A DNA stretch of 64,000 nt from JBCBKU01 sp038521345 (GCA_038521345.1 JBCBKU010000006.1:62001-126000); one strand, 5' to 3'; positions 51,191 to 60,684 are shown, counted from the first letter of the stretch. Notes: a model not told the origin generated them from the sequence alone. Numbers and translations are program-made.

Positions 51191-51248
51191 GCCGCCGCCT
51201 TCGTCTTTTGGGTTTTATAGGTCGCCCCGTGCCGCCCGACCAGTGTGT

Positions 51249-54200
51249 TCAACTTGCTGCCTTTGCCGTTGTGCCGCGGGCCTGAACGGCAAGATCACGG
51301 GCAATGGCAAACGCGCCCTTGATCTTGTCCGAGTCCTTTTTCCAATCCCGGCGCACAACGATCTTGTTGTCCTTGACCTTGGCCAAACCGTTCTGATCGT
51401 TGACGAAGGCCACAAGGCCCGCCGGATTGGCGAACTTGTCGCCGTGGAACTGGATCGTCGCGCCCTTGGGGCCGCCGTCCAACTTGGCGATCCCGGCCTT
51501 CTTGCACTCGGCCTTAATGCGCACGATCAAGAGGAGCGTGTTGACCTCTTTCGGGAGTTTCCCGAACCGGTCGATCAGTTCCGCCGCGAACCCTTCGAGC
51601 TCGACCTTGGTCGTGAGGCCGGAAAGCCGGCGATAGAGGCCAAGCCGGACGTCCAGATCCGGAACAAAATCCTCGGGGATTAGGACCGGAACGCCCAGAT
51701 TGATCTGCGGGGCCCATTGGTCGTCGGCCTGGGTCAAACCGTCAACCTCGCCCGCCTTGATCTTGGCGATCGCCTCTTCCAGCATCGACTGGTAAAGCTC
51801 GTACCCGACCTCGCGGATATGGCCCGATTGCTCTTCGCCAATCAGGTTTCCGGCCCCGCGGATGTCGAGATCCTGGCTGGCCAGTGTGAAGCCTGCGCCA
51901 AGACTATCCAGCGAGCCCAAGACACGCAGACGCTTTTCTGCGGTGGGCGTCAGCGGTGCGCGCGGCTTCGTCGTCAGATACGCGTAGGCGCGGGCCTTGG
52001 ACCGGCCAACGCGCCCCCGGATCTGGTAAAGCTGGGACAGGCCGAACATGTCCGCCCGATGTACCACCATCGTGTTGGCCGATGGGATATCAAGGCCCGA
52101 TTCCACGATCGTGGTGGACAGGAGCACATCGTACTTGCCGTCGTAGAACGCGTTCATGCGGCTGTCGAGCTCGCCCGGTGCCATCTGACCATGGGCGACC
52201 ACATAGGTGGCCTCGGGAACCTGCGTCTTCAGGAAGTCCTCCATCTCGGGCAGATCTGCAATCCGGGGCACAACGAAGAACGATTGACCGCCCCGGTAAT
52301 GCTCGCGGAGCAGCGCGTCGCGGATCGTGATGGCGTCGAATTCCGAGACATATGTCCGGATGGCGAGCCTGTCGACGGGCGGGGTCCCGATGATCGAAAG
52401 GTCGCGGACACCGGTCAGGCTGAGTTGCAGCGTCCGCGGGATCGGCGTTGCCGTCATGGTCAGAACATGGATGTCGGACCGAAGCTCCTTCAGCCGCTCC
52501 TTATGCTGGACGCCGAAGCGTTGTTCCTCGTCAATGACCAGAAGTCCGAGGTTCTTGAACCGCACGCCCTTGGCAAGCACAGCATGGGTGCCAACGACGA
52601 TATCCACCTGACCGGAGGCAAGCCCATCCCGGGTGGCCTGCGCCTCTTTCGCAGGCACAAATCGCGAGAGCGGACGGACATTCACGGGAAAGCCGCGGAA
52701 CCGCTCTGCAAAGCCCATCGCGTGCTGCCGCGCCAGAAGGGTCGTCGGGGCGATCACGGCGACCTGCATCCCGGACATCGCCGCAACAAACGCCGCGCGC
52801 ATGGCGACCTCGGTCTTGCCGAACCCAACATCACCGCAGATCAGGCGATCCATGGGTCGGCCCGCATCGAGATCGGTCAGAACGTCTTCGATCGCTTTCA
52901 ACTGGTCATCGGTCTCCTGATACGGAAACCGTGCGGAAAACTCTTCCCAAGCATGGTCCGGTGGGACAAGGACCGGCGCTTTCCGAAGCAGGCGCTCGGC
53001 TGCCACGCGAATGAGACGGTCGGCAATCTGGCGAATGCGCTCTTTCAGGCGCGCCTTTTTCGCCTGCCAAGCGCCGCCACCCAACTTGTCGAGCAGCCCT
53101 TCCTCGTGGCCATACCGGGACAGGAGCTCGATATTCTCCACAGGCAGGAAAAGCCGCGACCGTTCGGCGTATTCGAGGTGGATGCATTCGTGGGCCGCAC
53201 CAAGGGCCGTGACCACTTCGAGCCCTTTGTACCGGCCGATACCATGGTCCACATGAACCACCAGATCACCCGGCGACAGAGATTGAGCTTCGGTCAGGAA
53301 GTTCTCGGCCCGCCGCCGTTTTTTCGGAGCTCGGATCAAGCGATCGCCCAACACGTCCTGCTCTGAGATGACGGTTTGCCCGCGCGCTTCGTAGCCGTGT
53401 TCAAGCGCCCAGATCACCAGATAGACACCGGGCGCCGTTGCCTCGGCGAGGGTGCGGATCGGGACCGCGCCACTCATGTCTTCGTCTTCGAGCAATCCTT
53501 TCAGACGCTCGCGGGCCCCATCCGAGTAACTCGCGATAATGACGGGACCCCGCTCACGTTTCGATCGAATATGATCGGCCAGTGCCCCGAAAAGGCTGAT
53601 CTTTTCCTGTTGGCGCTCCGGTGCGAAATCACGCCCGATGCGCCCACCGGCGTCGATGACGCCCGGACCGGTCGCTTGTGGCAATGCGGTGAATTGCAGA
53701 ACCCGGCGCCCTGCCGTTGCGGCGCCCCATGCGGTACCATCAAGATACAGAAGTCCCGGCGGCACGGGCTTGTAGACGCTGTCAATACGACCTCGGGCGC
53801 TTAGCGCTTCCTTGCGCGCATCGTATTGATCGGCAATCGTGTCCCAGCGCGACAACCGGGCTGGCGTGACCTGATCGTCAAGGATCACGGGTGCGGCCGG
53901 TAGGTAGTCAAACAACGTCTCAAGCCGGTCGTGAAAGAACGGAAGCCAGTGTTCGACGCCTGCGTGCTTGCGTCCGGCGCTAACCGCCTCGTACAGAGGA
54001 TCGTCGGTCCCGGCCGACCCGAACTCGATGCGGTAATTCTGGCGAAACCGCGTGATCGCGGCCTCGTCGAGGATGACCTCGGACACCGGCGCAAGCTCTA
54101 CCACCTCCATTGCCTCTGTCGTGCGTTGCGTAGCCGGGTCAAACCGCCGCGCGCCGTCAAGCACATCGCCAAACAGATCAAGCCGGATCGGTCCGCCCTG

Positions 54201-54704
54201 CCCCGGCGGAAAAACGTCGATGATGCCGCCACGAATGGCGTAGTCCCCCGGTTCGGTCACCGTCGGCGACTGCACGAACCCCATGCGGACAAGAAAGGCG
54301 CGCAACGCCGCTTCGTCGACGCGCCCGCCCACGCGGGCGGTGAATGCCGCCTCGGCCAGCGTGCCGCGCGGTGGAACACGCTGCGTGGCAGCGTTCAGGG
54401 TCGTGAGAAGTGCGAAACGCCCCGGCATTCCGTGGACAAGCCCCGCCAGCGTCGCCATGCGCGTTGCCGAAATGTCGGCATTCGGCGAAACGCGGTCGTA
54501 GGGAAGGCAATCCCAACCCGGAAACGTGATCACCGGAAGATCCGGTGCCATCAGGCGCAAGGCTTCGGCCATGGCCGCCGACCGTTTGTCGTCACGGGCG
54601 ACGTGCATCACGGGCCCGTCGGCACGTGCGATCTCCTCGACCAAAAGCGCGGCGTCGAAGCCTTCCGGCGCGCCGGAGACGGTGATCTGTTTAGAGCTGG
54701 CCAT
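51249..54704 (-). CDS. mfd: Transcription-repair coupling factor Mfd
   Basis: An 1151-residue SF2 translocase that removes RNA polymerase stalled at lesions and recruits UvrA. UvrB-homology domains occupy the N-terminal third (ITFPGWDCLPYDRVSPNADI). The RNA polymerase-interaction domain has LSPGDLVVHVDHGIGRYKGL. Helicase motifs are GDVGFGKTE, VVGTHAVL, VIDEEQRFGV and TMTATPIPRTLQ, and the C-terminal TRCF domain has LGVPVLIPEDFVPDLDVRLG. The start is placed at MASSKQ (54704) rather than a GTG or ATG 12 bases upstream. Confidence 0.96.
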   Translation of the reverse strand: MASSKQITVSGAPEGFDAALLVEEIARADGPVMHVARDDKRSAAMAEALRLMAPDLPVITFPGWDCLPYDRVSPNADISATRMATLAGLVHGMPGRFALLTTLNAATQRVPPRGTLAEAAFTARVGGRVDEAALRAFLVRMGFVQSPTVTEPGDYAIRGGIIDVFPPGQGGPIRLDLFGDVLDGARRFDPATQRTTEAMEVVELAPVSEVILDEAAITRFRQNYRIEFGSAGTDDPLYEAVSAGRKHAGVEHWLPFFHDRLETLFDYLPAAPVILDDQVTPARLSRWDTIADQYDARKEALSARGRIDSVYKPVPPGLLYLDGTAWGAATAGRRVLQFTALPQATGPGVIDAGGRIGRDFAPERQQEKISLFGALADHIRSKRERGPVIIASYSDGARERLKGLLEDEDMSGAVPIRTLAEATAPGVYLVIWALEHGYEARGQTVISEQDVLGDRLIRAPKKRRRAENFLTEAQSLSPGDLVVHVDHGIGRYKGLEVVTALGAAHECIHLEYAERSRLFLPVENIELLSRYGHEEGLLDKLGGGAWQAKKARLKERIRQIADRLIRVAAERLLRKAPVLVPPDHAWEEFSARFPYQETDDQLKAIEDVLTDLDAGRPMDRLICGDVGFGKTEVAMRAAFVAAMSGMQVAVIAPTTLLARQHAMGFAERFRGFPVNVRPLSRFVPAKEAQATRDGLASGQVDIVVGTHAVLAKGVRFKNLGLLVIDEEQRFGVQHKERLKELRSDIHVLTMTATPIPRTLQLSLTGVRDLSIIGTPPVDRLAIRTYVSEFDAITIRDALLREHYRGGQSFFVVPRIADLPEMEDFLKTQVPEATYVVAHGQMAPGELDSRMNAFYDGKYDVLLSTTIVESGLDIPSANTMVVHRADMFGLSQLYQIRGRVGRSKARAYAYLTTKPRAPLTPTAEKRLRVLGSLDSLGAGFTLASQDLDIRGAGNLIGEEQSGHIREVGYELYQSMLEEAIAKIKAGEVDGLTQADDQWAPQINLGVPVLIPEDFVPDLDVRLGLYRRLSGLTTKVELEGFAAELIDRFGKLPKEVNTLLLIVRIKAECKKAGIAKLDGGPKGATIQFHGDKFANPAGLVAFVNDQNGLAKVKDNKIVVRRDWKKDSDKIKGAFAIARDLAVQARGTTAKAAS

Positions 54705-54743
54705 GATGCGTGTCACGTAACGACACGAGCCGCGCTGTCAACC

Positions 54744-55268
54744 TCAGAGCGGGCCAGTGACCACGACATTCTGGAACATCCCGAATACCGCCGTGACAAA
54801 GATCGACACGACGCCCAGCACCTGTGTCCAGAAGCGGTGCCGCGCCATGCGCTTGCGTAGGTCCGCCCCGGCCAGTCCATCACTCCGGATCCGGCGCGCC
54901 GTATTCAGCGACATGAGCGCGATGACCATCATGGGAAAGGCCAGGAGGAAAACGGCCTGCGCGAATTCAACGCCGTAGAAAAAGCCGAGCAAAGCCAATG
55001 TCGTGTAGGCCGCACACCCAAACCCAAGAATGAAAAGTCCTGCATATTCTTGGATATAGAGAATGCGGTTGATGTTAACGCGAACCAGATCCTCAAGATC
55101 CGCTTCGGCCTGACCGCCCTGCCTCTGCGCCCGCTGGACCATGTCGAACGGTACGCCCAATACCCAATGGCTCACGGTGGACCAGAGTACGGCAAGCGCA
55201 ATCCAGTACCACATGTTCGAGAACGAACGCGTGTCGATCAACTCGAAGACTGTCTGATACCAATCCAA
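54744..55268 (-). CDS. Four-span membrane protein, function unknown
   Basis: A 174-residue protein with hydrophobic segments near 17-37, 78-100, 102-124 and 148-168, and charged loops (FDMVQRAQRQGGQAEADLED; RRIRSDGLAGADLRKRMAR). Similar Rhodobacteraceae proteins have been labelled 'component of SufBCD complex', which the sequence does not support. It lies just upstream of mfd on the same strand (39 bases) and is divergent from hemB. Confidence 0.75.
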   Translation of the reverse strand: MDWYQTVFELIDTRSFSNMWYWIALAVLWSTVSHWVLGVPFDMVQRAQRQGGQAEADLEDLVRVNINRILYIQEYAGLFILGFGCAAYTTLALLGFFYGVEFAQAVFLLAFPMMVIALMSLNTARRIRSDGLAGADLRKRMARHRFWTQVLGVVSIFVTAVFGMFQNVVVTGPL

Positions 55269-55405
55269 ACCAGCAGCACCTTGGCCGTCACCCCGCGCCG
55301 GACCCTATACATAGGGCGCCGGTCAAGGCCAGACTTGCGCCCGACTGCCGCGCATGGCACCGATCCGGGACTGGCAGACGGGACACAGTTCGGAGGGCCC
55401 ACCAC

Positions 55406-56401
55406 ATGACCATCGCCCCCTACCCCTCGGGTCGTTTTCGCCGACTAAGAGCCTCGACGGCGCGCCGCGCACTGGTCGAAGAGACCCAATTGACAGTCAA
55501 GGATCTGATATGGCCAGTCTTCGTGCGCGACGGACATGACGACGAGACGCCAATCCCGTCGATGCCCGGTGTCGCACGCCTGACCGTGGACAGGGTGGTC
55601 CGCGCTGCCGAAGAGGCGGTGAAACTGGGCATCCCGGCCATCTGCCTTTTCCCTTACACCGCTCCCGATCTGAAGACGCCGGGATGCGAAGAAGCGTGGA
55701 ACCCCGACAACCTGTCAAACCGGGCCACGCGGGCGATCAAAGCCGCAGTCCCCGACATCGCGATCATGACGGACGTGGCGCTTGATCCCTACAATGCCTT
55801 CGGTCATGACGGGATCGTAAAGGACGGCGTCATTCAGAATGACGAAAGCGTTGCGGCGCTGGTCAAACAGGCACTCGCCCAGGCCGAGGCCGGTGCCGAC
55901 ATCCTCGGCCCATCCGACATGATGGACGGCCGTATCGGGGCAATGCGCTCGGCGCTCGAAGCGGAAGGGCATCAGGACGTGGCCATCCTGAGCTATGCAG
56001 CCAAGTACGCTTCAGCTTTTTATGGGCCATTCCGGGATGCAGTCGGTGCATCGGGCGCGTTGACCGGGGACAAGACGACCTATCAGATGAACCCGGCCAA
56101 CGGGGACGAAGCCCTGCGGTTGGTCGAACGCGACCTGAGCGAAGGCGCGGACATGGTCATGGTCAAACCCGGTATGGCGTATCTCGATATCTGCCGCCGG
56201 GTGAAAGATGCTTTCGGTGCCCCGACCTTCGCCTATCAGGTATCCGGCGAGTACGCGATGCTGATGGGCGCGGCCGATCGGGGCTGGCTCGACGGTGACC
56301 GCGTCATGGTCGAAAGCCTTCTGGCCTTCAAGCGTGCCGGTTGCGACGGGATCCTGACTTATTTCGCGCCACGGGTCGCGCGGACACTTGCCGGACGGTA
56401 A
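55406..56401 (+). CDS. hemB: Porphobilinogen synthase (delta-aminolevulinic acid dehydratase)
   Basis: A 331-residue enzyme that condenses two 5-aminolevulinate molecules to porphobilinogen. DLIWPVFVRDG, ADILGPSDMMDGRIGAMR, SYAAKYASAFYGPFRDA (first Lys) and MVMVKPGMAYLDI (Schiff-base Lys) are conserved. The zinc-binding Cys cluster is absent at the expected place (VALDPYNAFGHDG), so it is the magnesium-dependent alphaproteobacterial type. Confidence 0.96.
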   Translation: MTIAPYPSGRFRRLRASTARRALVEETQLTVKDLIWPVFVRDGHDDETPIPSMPGVARLTVDRVVRAAEEAVKLGIPAICLFPYTAPDLKTPGCEEAWNPDNLSNRATRAIKAAVPDIAIMTDVALDPYNAFGHDGIVKDGVIQNDESVAALVKQALAQAEAGADILGPSDMMDGRIGAMRSALEAEGHQDVAILSYAAKYASAFYGPFRDAVGASGALTGDKTTYQMNPANGDEALRLVERDLSEGADMVMVKPGMAYLDICRRVKDAFGAPTFAYQVSGEYAMLMGAADRGWLDGDRVMVESLLAFKRAGCDGILTYFAPRVARTLAGR

Positions 56402-56535
56402 AAATATCCACCGGTTTGTCCACAAGACTTGATGACTTCGCGCCACAGTTCCCCTATACTTTGTGTAGATCCGAAGAATAATTCGGACATGTGAGGTAAT
56501 TGCCGGCCCCGGCCGGCGACAGATAGGGCAGAGCC

Positions 56536-57096
56536 ATGGGCACGATGTCGCGCCGCCACGCCGTTTTCGGCGTTCTTTCCGCAACAGCGCTTCTCGCGGG
56601 GTGCAACAACGGTCTCAATTCGTCCGGACCCGCGCGGATCGATGCGCGGGTGGACGAAACGCTGAGCTTCATGGAAGCGACCTATCCCGGGACCAAGGAC
56701 TTGCGCGAAAACGCGGCCGGGTACCTCGTTATGCCGTTGATCACCGAGGCCGGACTTGGCATCGGCGGATCCTATGGGCGCGGCGCGCTTCAGGTGAACG
56801 GCATCACGGTCGATTATTACTCGGCAACGCAGGCCTCGTTCGGGTTCCAAATCGGTGCGCAGCAATACACGCACGTCCTGTTCTTCATGACGCAAGAGGC
56901 GCTTGCCGAGTTTCGGGGTTCGCCCGGCTGGGCGGCCGGTGCCGACGTTGAATACGTGGTCAACAATCAGGGCCAAAACCTGACTGCCGAGACGACAACG
57001 GCGCTCTCGCCGGTGGTCGCAGTCGTTTTCGGGCAGGCCGGGCTTCTGGCGGGCGCGTCGGTGGAAGGCACCAAGTACACACGGATCATCCCCTGA
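56536..57096 (+). CDS. SYLF-domain (YSC84-like) lipoprotein
   Basis: A 186-residue predicted lipoprotein with lipobox LLAGC (Cys about 23). The rest is a SYLF domain: AAGYLVMPLITEAGLGIGGS, YGRGALQVNG, YYSATQASFGFQIGAQQYTH and LFFMTQEALAEFR. SYLF proteins bind phosphoinositide lipids in eukaryotes; the bacterial role is unclear. MSRRH at 56545 is an alternative start. It ends 25 bases before a good terminator. Confidence 0.85.
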   Translation: MGTMSRRHAVFGVLSATALLAGCNNGLNSSGPARIDARVDETLSFMEATYPGTKDLRENAAGYLVMPLITEAGLGIGGSYGRGALQVNGITVDYYSATQASFGFQIGAQQYTHVLFFMTQEALAEFRGSPGWAAGADVEYVVNNQGQNLTAETTTALSPVVAVVFGQAGLLAGASVEGTKYTRIIP

Positions 57097-57121
57097 TCCC
57101 TCGTAGGGGATGTAAAATGGG

Positions 57122-57153
57122 AAAGGCCGCCTCGTCGGGCGGCCTTTTCTTTT
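57122..57153 (+). terminator. Rho-independent terminator of the SYLF lipoprotein gene
   Basis: AAAGGCCGCC, loop TCGTCG, GGCGGCCTTT with a 10-bp stem and the T-rich tail TTTTCTTTT on the plus strand. The minus-strand side has only three T residues, so it serves rpsI less well. Confidence 0.88.
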
Positions 57154-57171
57154 ACCAGAAGATCGACGGGA

Positions 57172-57675
57172 TCAGCGCTTGGAGAACTGGAAGCTCTTCC
57201 GGGCCTTGGCACGACCGTACTTCTTACGTTCAACCACACGGCTGTCACGGGTCAGGAAGCCTGCGGCCTTAAGTGCACCGCGCAAAGACGGCTCATAAAG
57301 CTGCAGTGCCTTCGAGATTCCGTGCTTGACCGCACCGGCCTGGCCCGAAAGGCCCCCGCCCTTCACGGTTGCCATGACGTCGAATTCGCCTTCGACACCC
57401 GCGACCTGGAATGGCTGGCGCAGGATCATCTGGAGCACCGGGCGCGCAAAGTAGGCATCCATCGCCTTGCCGTTCACGGTCACCTTGCCCGAACCGGGCT
57501 TGATCCAGACGCGGGCAACCGCGTCCTTCCGCTTGCCCGTGGCGTAGGACCGCCCGAGCTCATCACGCACCGGCGTGCGCGGCTCGGCGTCAAGTATCGG
57601 CGTATCCTGAACGGTGCCGGCCTCTTCGGTCACGGCGCCTTTCAGGTCTTCAAGAGTGTTGATCTGGTCTGCCAT
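57172..57675 (-). CDS. rpsI: 30S ribosomal protein S9
   Basis: A 167-residue S9. The core starts at SYATGKRKDAVARVWIKPGSG and ends with the universal VVERKKYGRAKARKSFQFSKR tail that reaches the P-site tRNA. An acidic N-terminal extension of about 40 residues is typical of alphaproteobacteria. It follows rplM after 2 bases. Confidence 0.97.
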   Translation of the reverse strand: MADQINTLEDLKGAVTEEAGTVQDTPILDAEPRTPVRDELGRSYATGKRKDAVARVWIKPGSGKVTVNGKAMDAYFARPVLQMILRQPFQVAGVEGEFDVMATVKGGGLSGQAGAVKHGISKALQLYEPSLRGALKAAGFLTRDSRVVERKKYGRAKARKSFQFSKR

Positions 57676-57677
57676 GA

Positions 57678-58139
57678 TCAGGCGCTCCGCGTGTTCTTGG
57701 GGTTCATCGCCTTGACGTCCAGCATCTCGGGCTGCTGCGCCTCGTGAGGATGCTCGGCTCCGGCATAGACCCGAAGGTTGGTCATCTGCTGTCGGCTCAG
57801 ACGGTTGCCCGGCAGCATGCGCTTGACGGCCTGCATGACCACACGCTCGGGATACTTGCCCTCGAGGATCTGCTGGGTCGTGCGTGACTTGATTCCGCCC
57901 GGATATCCGGTGTGCCAGTAATGTGGTTTCTCACGCTTGTTGCCGGTGAGCTGGATCTTGTCGGCGTTGATCACGATCACATTGTCGCCCATGTCCATAT
58001 GGGGCGTGAACGTCGCCTTGTGTTTGCCGCGCAGGCGCATGGCCACGATCGAGGCAAGACGGCCCAAGACCACGCCCTCGGCGTCGATCAGGATCCACTT
58101 CTTGTCGATCTCCGCGGGCGTCGCGGTATAGGTTTTCAT
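57678..58139 (-). CDS. rplM: 50S ribosomal protein L13
   Basis: A 153-residue L13: KWILIDAEGVVLGRLASIVA, GDNVIVINADKIQLTGNK, KPHYWHTGYPGGIKSRT and MLPGNRLSRQQMTNLRVYAG. The usual rplM-rpsI operon. The leader carries a strong hairpin. Confidence 0.97.
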   Translation of the reverse strand: MKTYTATPAEIDKKWILIDAEGVVLGRLASIVAMRLRGKHKATFTPHMDMGDNVIVINADKIQLTGNKREKPHYWHTGYPGGIKSRTTQQILEGKYPERVVMQAVKRMLPGNRLSRQQMTNLRVYAGAEHPHEAQQPEMLDVKAMNPKNTRSA

Positions 58140-58192
58140 CTCTCGGACCTTCTCTCGCGGGCCGGACTTTTCACCGACCTCGGAATGCAGGC

Positions 58193-58212
58193 GCCCGGGA
58201 CACGTCCCGGGC
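58193..58212 (-). promoter_or_regulatory. Hairpin in the rplM-rpsI leader
   Basis: GCCCGGGA, loop (minus strand) CGTG, TCCCGGGC forms an 8-bp stem 54-73 bases before the L13 start. It is a candidate autogenous regulatory leader, since L13 is reported to control rplM-rpsI in E. coli. The link is inferred. Confidence 0.45.
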
Positions 58213-58221
58213 GGTGGTCGG

Positions 58222-58249
58222 GTTTTACTGATTTCCGCGAACGGGTCAA
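58222..58249 (-). promoter_or_regulatory. Possible rplM-rpsI promoter
   Basis: On the minus strand TTGACC (58249-58244), a 16-base spacer, then TAAAAC (58227-58222). The -35 is strong and the -10 weak. The position just upstream of the leader hairpin is suitable. Confidence 0.4.
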
Positions 58250-58274
58250 TAGATTCAGTCGTGATTTATTATTT

Positions 58275-58310
58275 GTAAAACAATATCTTAATAGAATGGT
58301 ATTATTTTAC
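58275..58310. repeat. AT-rich inverted repeat at the end of the thioesterase gene
   Basis: GTAAAACAATA (58275-58285) and TATTATTTTAC (58300-58310) form 11-base arms with one mismatch around a 14-base loop. The right arm overlaps the TAA stop of the minus-strand thioesterase gene. The patch from 58258 to 58312 is strongly AT-rich against a GC-rich background. It may act as a terminator or a protein-binding site. Confidence 0.5.
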
Positions 58311-58726
58311 CCCAAATTTGGCCTCGGTGGAATGGAATAGGTCAGCGTGGCACGCGCGACCGGATCAGAACGACCGTCCGACGTGATCCGGACATCGCCC
58401 ACTGCAAGTGCCCGCCCCAACTTCAAAAGCTCAACCTCGGCAACCAGATCCCGCCCCGCTTCCGGTTTGCGCATGAAATCGATTGAACAGTTTGTCGTCA
58501 CGGCCAATGCCTCGGGTCCGATCATGGCAAGGACGGCGAGATAGACGCCCACATCGGCAAGACCGAACATCGAAGGGCCCGATACGGTGCCACCCGGCCG
58601 GAGATTGGCGTCGGTCACGGGCATGCGCACACGCAGGGCCATGGGCCGCACCTCTTCGACCACGAACATATCCGTGACCTGCGGAAACTCACGGGCGAGA
58701 AACGCCTGCAAATCTCCTTCATCCAT
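58307..58726 (-). CDS. PaaI-type hotdog-fold thioesterase
   Basis: A 139-residue hotdog protein from MDEGDLQAF. VTDANLRPGGTVSGPSMFGLADVGVYLA is the PaaI motif (the family's N, G and catalytic Asp positions), followed by TTNCSIDFMRKPEAGRDLVA. It is probably an acyl-CoA thioesterase of unknown substrate. An in-frame ATG at 58771 would add 15 residues. It is divergent from the DUF1801 gene. Confidence 0.82.
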   Translation of the reverse strand: MDEGDLQAFLAREFPQVTDMFVVEEVRPMALRVRMPVTDANLRPGGTVSGPSMFGLADVGVYLAVLAMIGPEALAVTTNCSIDFMRKPEAGRDLVAEVELLKLGRALAVGDVRITSDGRSDPVARATLTYSIPPRPNLG

Positions 58727-58801
58727 CTTTAGGCTCAAAGCACTCGGCCCCTCTCCGTTTTGACGGTACATTTCGCGCGGAGCTGGACGAGAGGCAAGTC
58801 A

Positions 58802-59215
58802 ATGAGCGCAGATCAAGCCGCCGCAGAGGCGCATATCGCCGCCATCGAAGACCCGCGCAGAAACGCGGAAGCCAAGGCGTTGGACACCCTCTTTCGCGAT
58901 GTCACCGGGTTTGCCCCCCGGCTCTGGTCCGGGCGAATGGTCGGCTATGGCTCCTACGACTACACCTATGAGAGCGGGCATTCGGGCACTTCGCTCGCCA
59001 CGGGATTTGCCGTCGGTGCGCGGCAACTGACGCTCTATATCATGCCGGGCTATACGCCGTTTCCGGAGATCATGGAGCGCCTCGGGAAACACAAGAAGGG
59101 CAAGGCGTGCCTTTACCTGACGCGGCTTGAGAATGCGGACGATTCCGCTTTGCGCGATCTCATCCGGGCGGGTCTTGAAGACCTCGGCGCGCGCTGGGTG
59201 ATCAGCCCGACCTAG
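58802..59215 (+). CDS. DUF1801-domain protein
   Basis: A 137-residue soluble protein. FAPRLWSGRMVGYGSYDYTY, TGFAVGARQLTLYIMPGYTP, LGKHKKGKACLYLTRLENAD are hallmarks of DUF1801, a fold sometimes compared with iron-trafficking proteins. The function is unknown. GAGAGG precedes the ATG at 58802. The stop overlaps the carboxypeptidase stop on the other strand by 4 bases. Confidence 0.85.
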   Translation: MSADQAAAEAHIAAIEDPRRNAEAKALDTLFRDVTGFAPRLWSGRMVGYGSYDYTYESGHSGTSLATGFAVGARQLTLYIMPGYTPFPEIMERLGKHKKGKACLYLTRLENADDSALRDLIRAGLEDLGARWVISPT

Positions 59216-60684
59216 AGCCTGTAAATGTTCGAGAACTTGGCATCCAGATAGTCAAGTAGCGGAGCGACGGTCGGCGCGGTGCCGGTCGCGGCCGCAACCG
59301 TATCCTGTGGCATCCGAAGCGCCCCATGGCGCTGCAGTTTCGATCCCAGCCATTCGGTCGCCGAGGATGTTTTGCCCTCAGCCAGTTCGGTGTCGAGATC
59401 CGGAAGGTCCGCGCGGAGCGCCTCGTGCAGACATCCTGCATAGATGTTGCCCAGACTGTAGGTCGGGAAATACCCGAAAAGACCGACAGACCAGTGCACA
59501 TCCTGCAGGCAACCGTTGGACGGACGATCCACCGCGACCCCGAAATCCGCTTCGAACCTGTCGTTCCATGCCCCGGGCAGATCCGTCACGGCGAGGTCTC
59601 CCGCCAGAAGCGCCCGTTCCAGATCAAAGCGCATCATGATGTGCAGATTGTAGTGCACCTCGTCGGCCTCCGTCCGGATGTACCCGGGGTTCACGCGGTT
59701 CACCGTGCCGTAGAAAGTCTCGGCGTCTTCGATTCCGAAGGCGCCGAACGTGTCCGTCATCCGCCCGAAAAGAAAGGCTGTGAAGGCGCGGGATCGGCCC
59801 AGCTGGTTCTCGTAAATACGGCTCTGACTTTCGTGGACCCCCATCGACGCGCCACGCCCGATGGGCGTGAGAAGGTAAGCGCGATCAACTCCTTGTTCGT
59901 AAGAGGCGTGTCCCACCTCATGAATGGTGGAGTAAAAGCAGTTGAACGGATCCCTGAGCGATGTCCGCGTGGTGATGCGGACATCAAGCCCGGATCCGGA
60001 CGAGAACGGATGCACCGCCTTGTCGATGCGGCCATGCTGCATGTCGTAGCCAAACGCGGTGGCCAGCTCGGACGACAAGGCCAGCTGCCCCGGTTCCGAG
60101 AAATCCCGATCGAGCGCCGGTGGCGACGTCTCCGCCCCGAGGATCTTTTCGCGCAATGCCACAAGACCGGGCCGCAATTCGCCAAATGTCTCGGCGATCC
60201 ACGCCTCGGTTGCGCCGGGTTCGTAATCCTCAAGGAGGGCGTCATAGCGACTCTGCGTGCTTCGTAGTGCATCGGCCTCTTCCTGACGCAGGCCGATTAC
60301 GGTCTCGAGGGTCGGTGCAAAGGCTCCGAAATCCTCGTTGGCCCTTGCCTCCGCCCAGATCCCCTGCCCAATCGACGTCGTCTTGGCAATCTCGGCGGCG
60401 AGACGTGCGGGCACCTTGGACGCGCGGGCATGGGCCCGGGCGATTTCCCGGAGTTGGGCTTCTCCGGTGGCGTCGGGCGCCTTGGCATGTTCCAGCCAGT
60501 CCGCCACCTTGGGGTCCGTGCGGCGCGCGTGCAGAACGCCTTCGATAGCCGCCATTTCCTCGCCCCTCTGGGGCGCGGCACCGCGCGGCATGACGGTTTC
60601 CTGATCCCAGCTCAGACGCCCCGCGATCTGGGACAGGGCTTCGGTTTCGCGCTGATGCGCCATCAGGTCGTCAAAGGCTGTCAT
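59212..60684 (-). CDS. M32-family metallocarboxypeptidase (carboxypeptidase Taq type)
   Basis: A 490-residue cytosolic zinc carboxypeptidase. The zinc site HEXXH is in STIHEVGHASYEQG, with the third ligand expected in the SMGVHESQSRIYENQLG block (HES motif). VHPFSSGSGLDVRITTR and VNRVNPGYIRTEADEVHYNL are also M32 signatures. The ATG at 60684 overlaps the ctaA stop by 4 bases, so the two genes are coupled on the minus strand. An in-frame upstream extension lies inside ctaA and is rejected. Confidence 0.94.
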   Translation of the reverse strand: MTAFDDLMAHQRETEALSQIAGRLSWDQETVMPRGAAPQRGEEMAAIEGVLHARRTDPKVADWLEHAKAPDATGEAQLREIARAHARASKVPARLAAEIAKTTSIGQGIWAEARANEDFGAFAPTLETVIGLRQEEADALRSTQSRYDALLEDYEPGATEAWIAETFGELRPGLVALREKILGAETSPPALDRDFSEPGQLALSSELATAFGYDMQHGRIDKAVHPFSSGSGLDVRITTRTSLRDPFNCFYSTIHEVGHASYEQGVDRAYLLTPIGRGASMGVHESQSRIYENQLGRSRAFTAFLFGRMTDTFGAFGIEDAETFYGTVNRVNPGYIRTEADEVHYNLHIMMRFDLERALLAGDLAVTDLPGAWNDRFEADFGVAVDRPSNGCLQDVHWSVGLFGYFPTYSLGNIYAGCLHEALRADLPDLDTELAEGKTSSATEWLGSKLQRHGALRMPQDTVAAATGTAPTVAPLLDYLDAKFSNIYRL

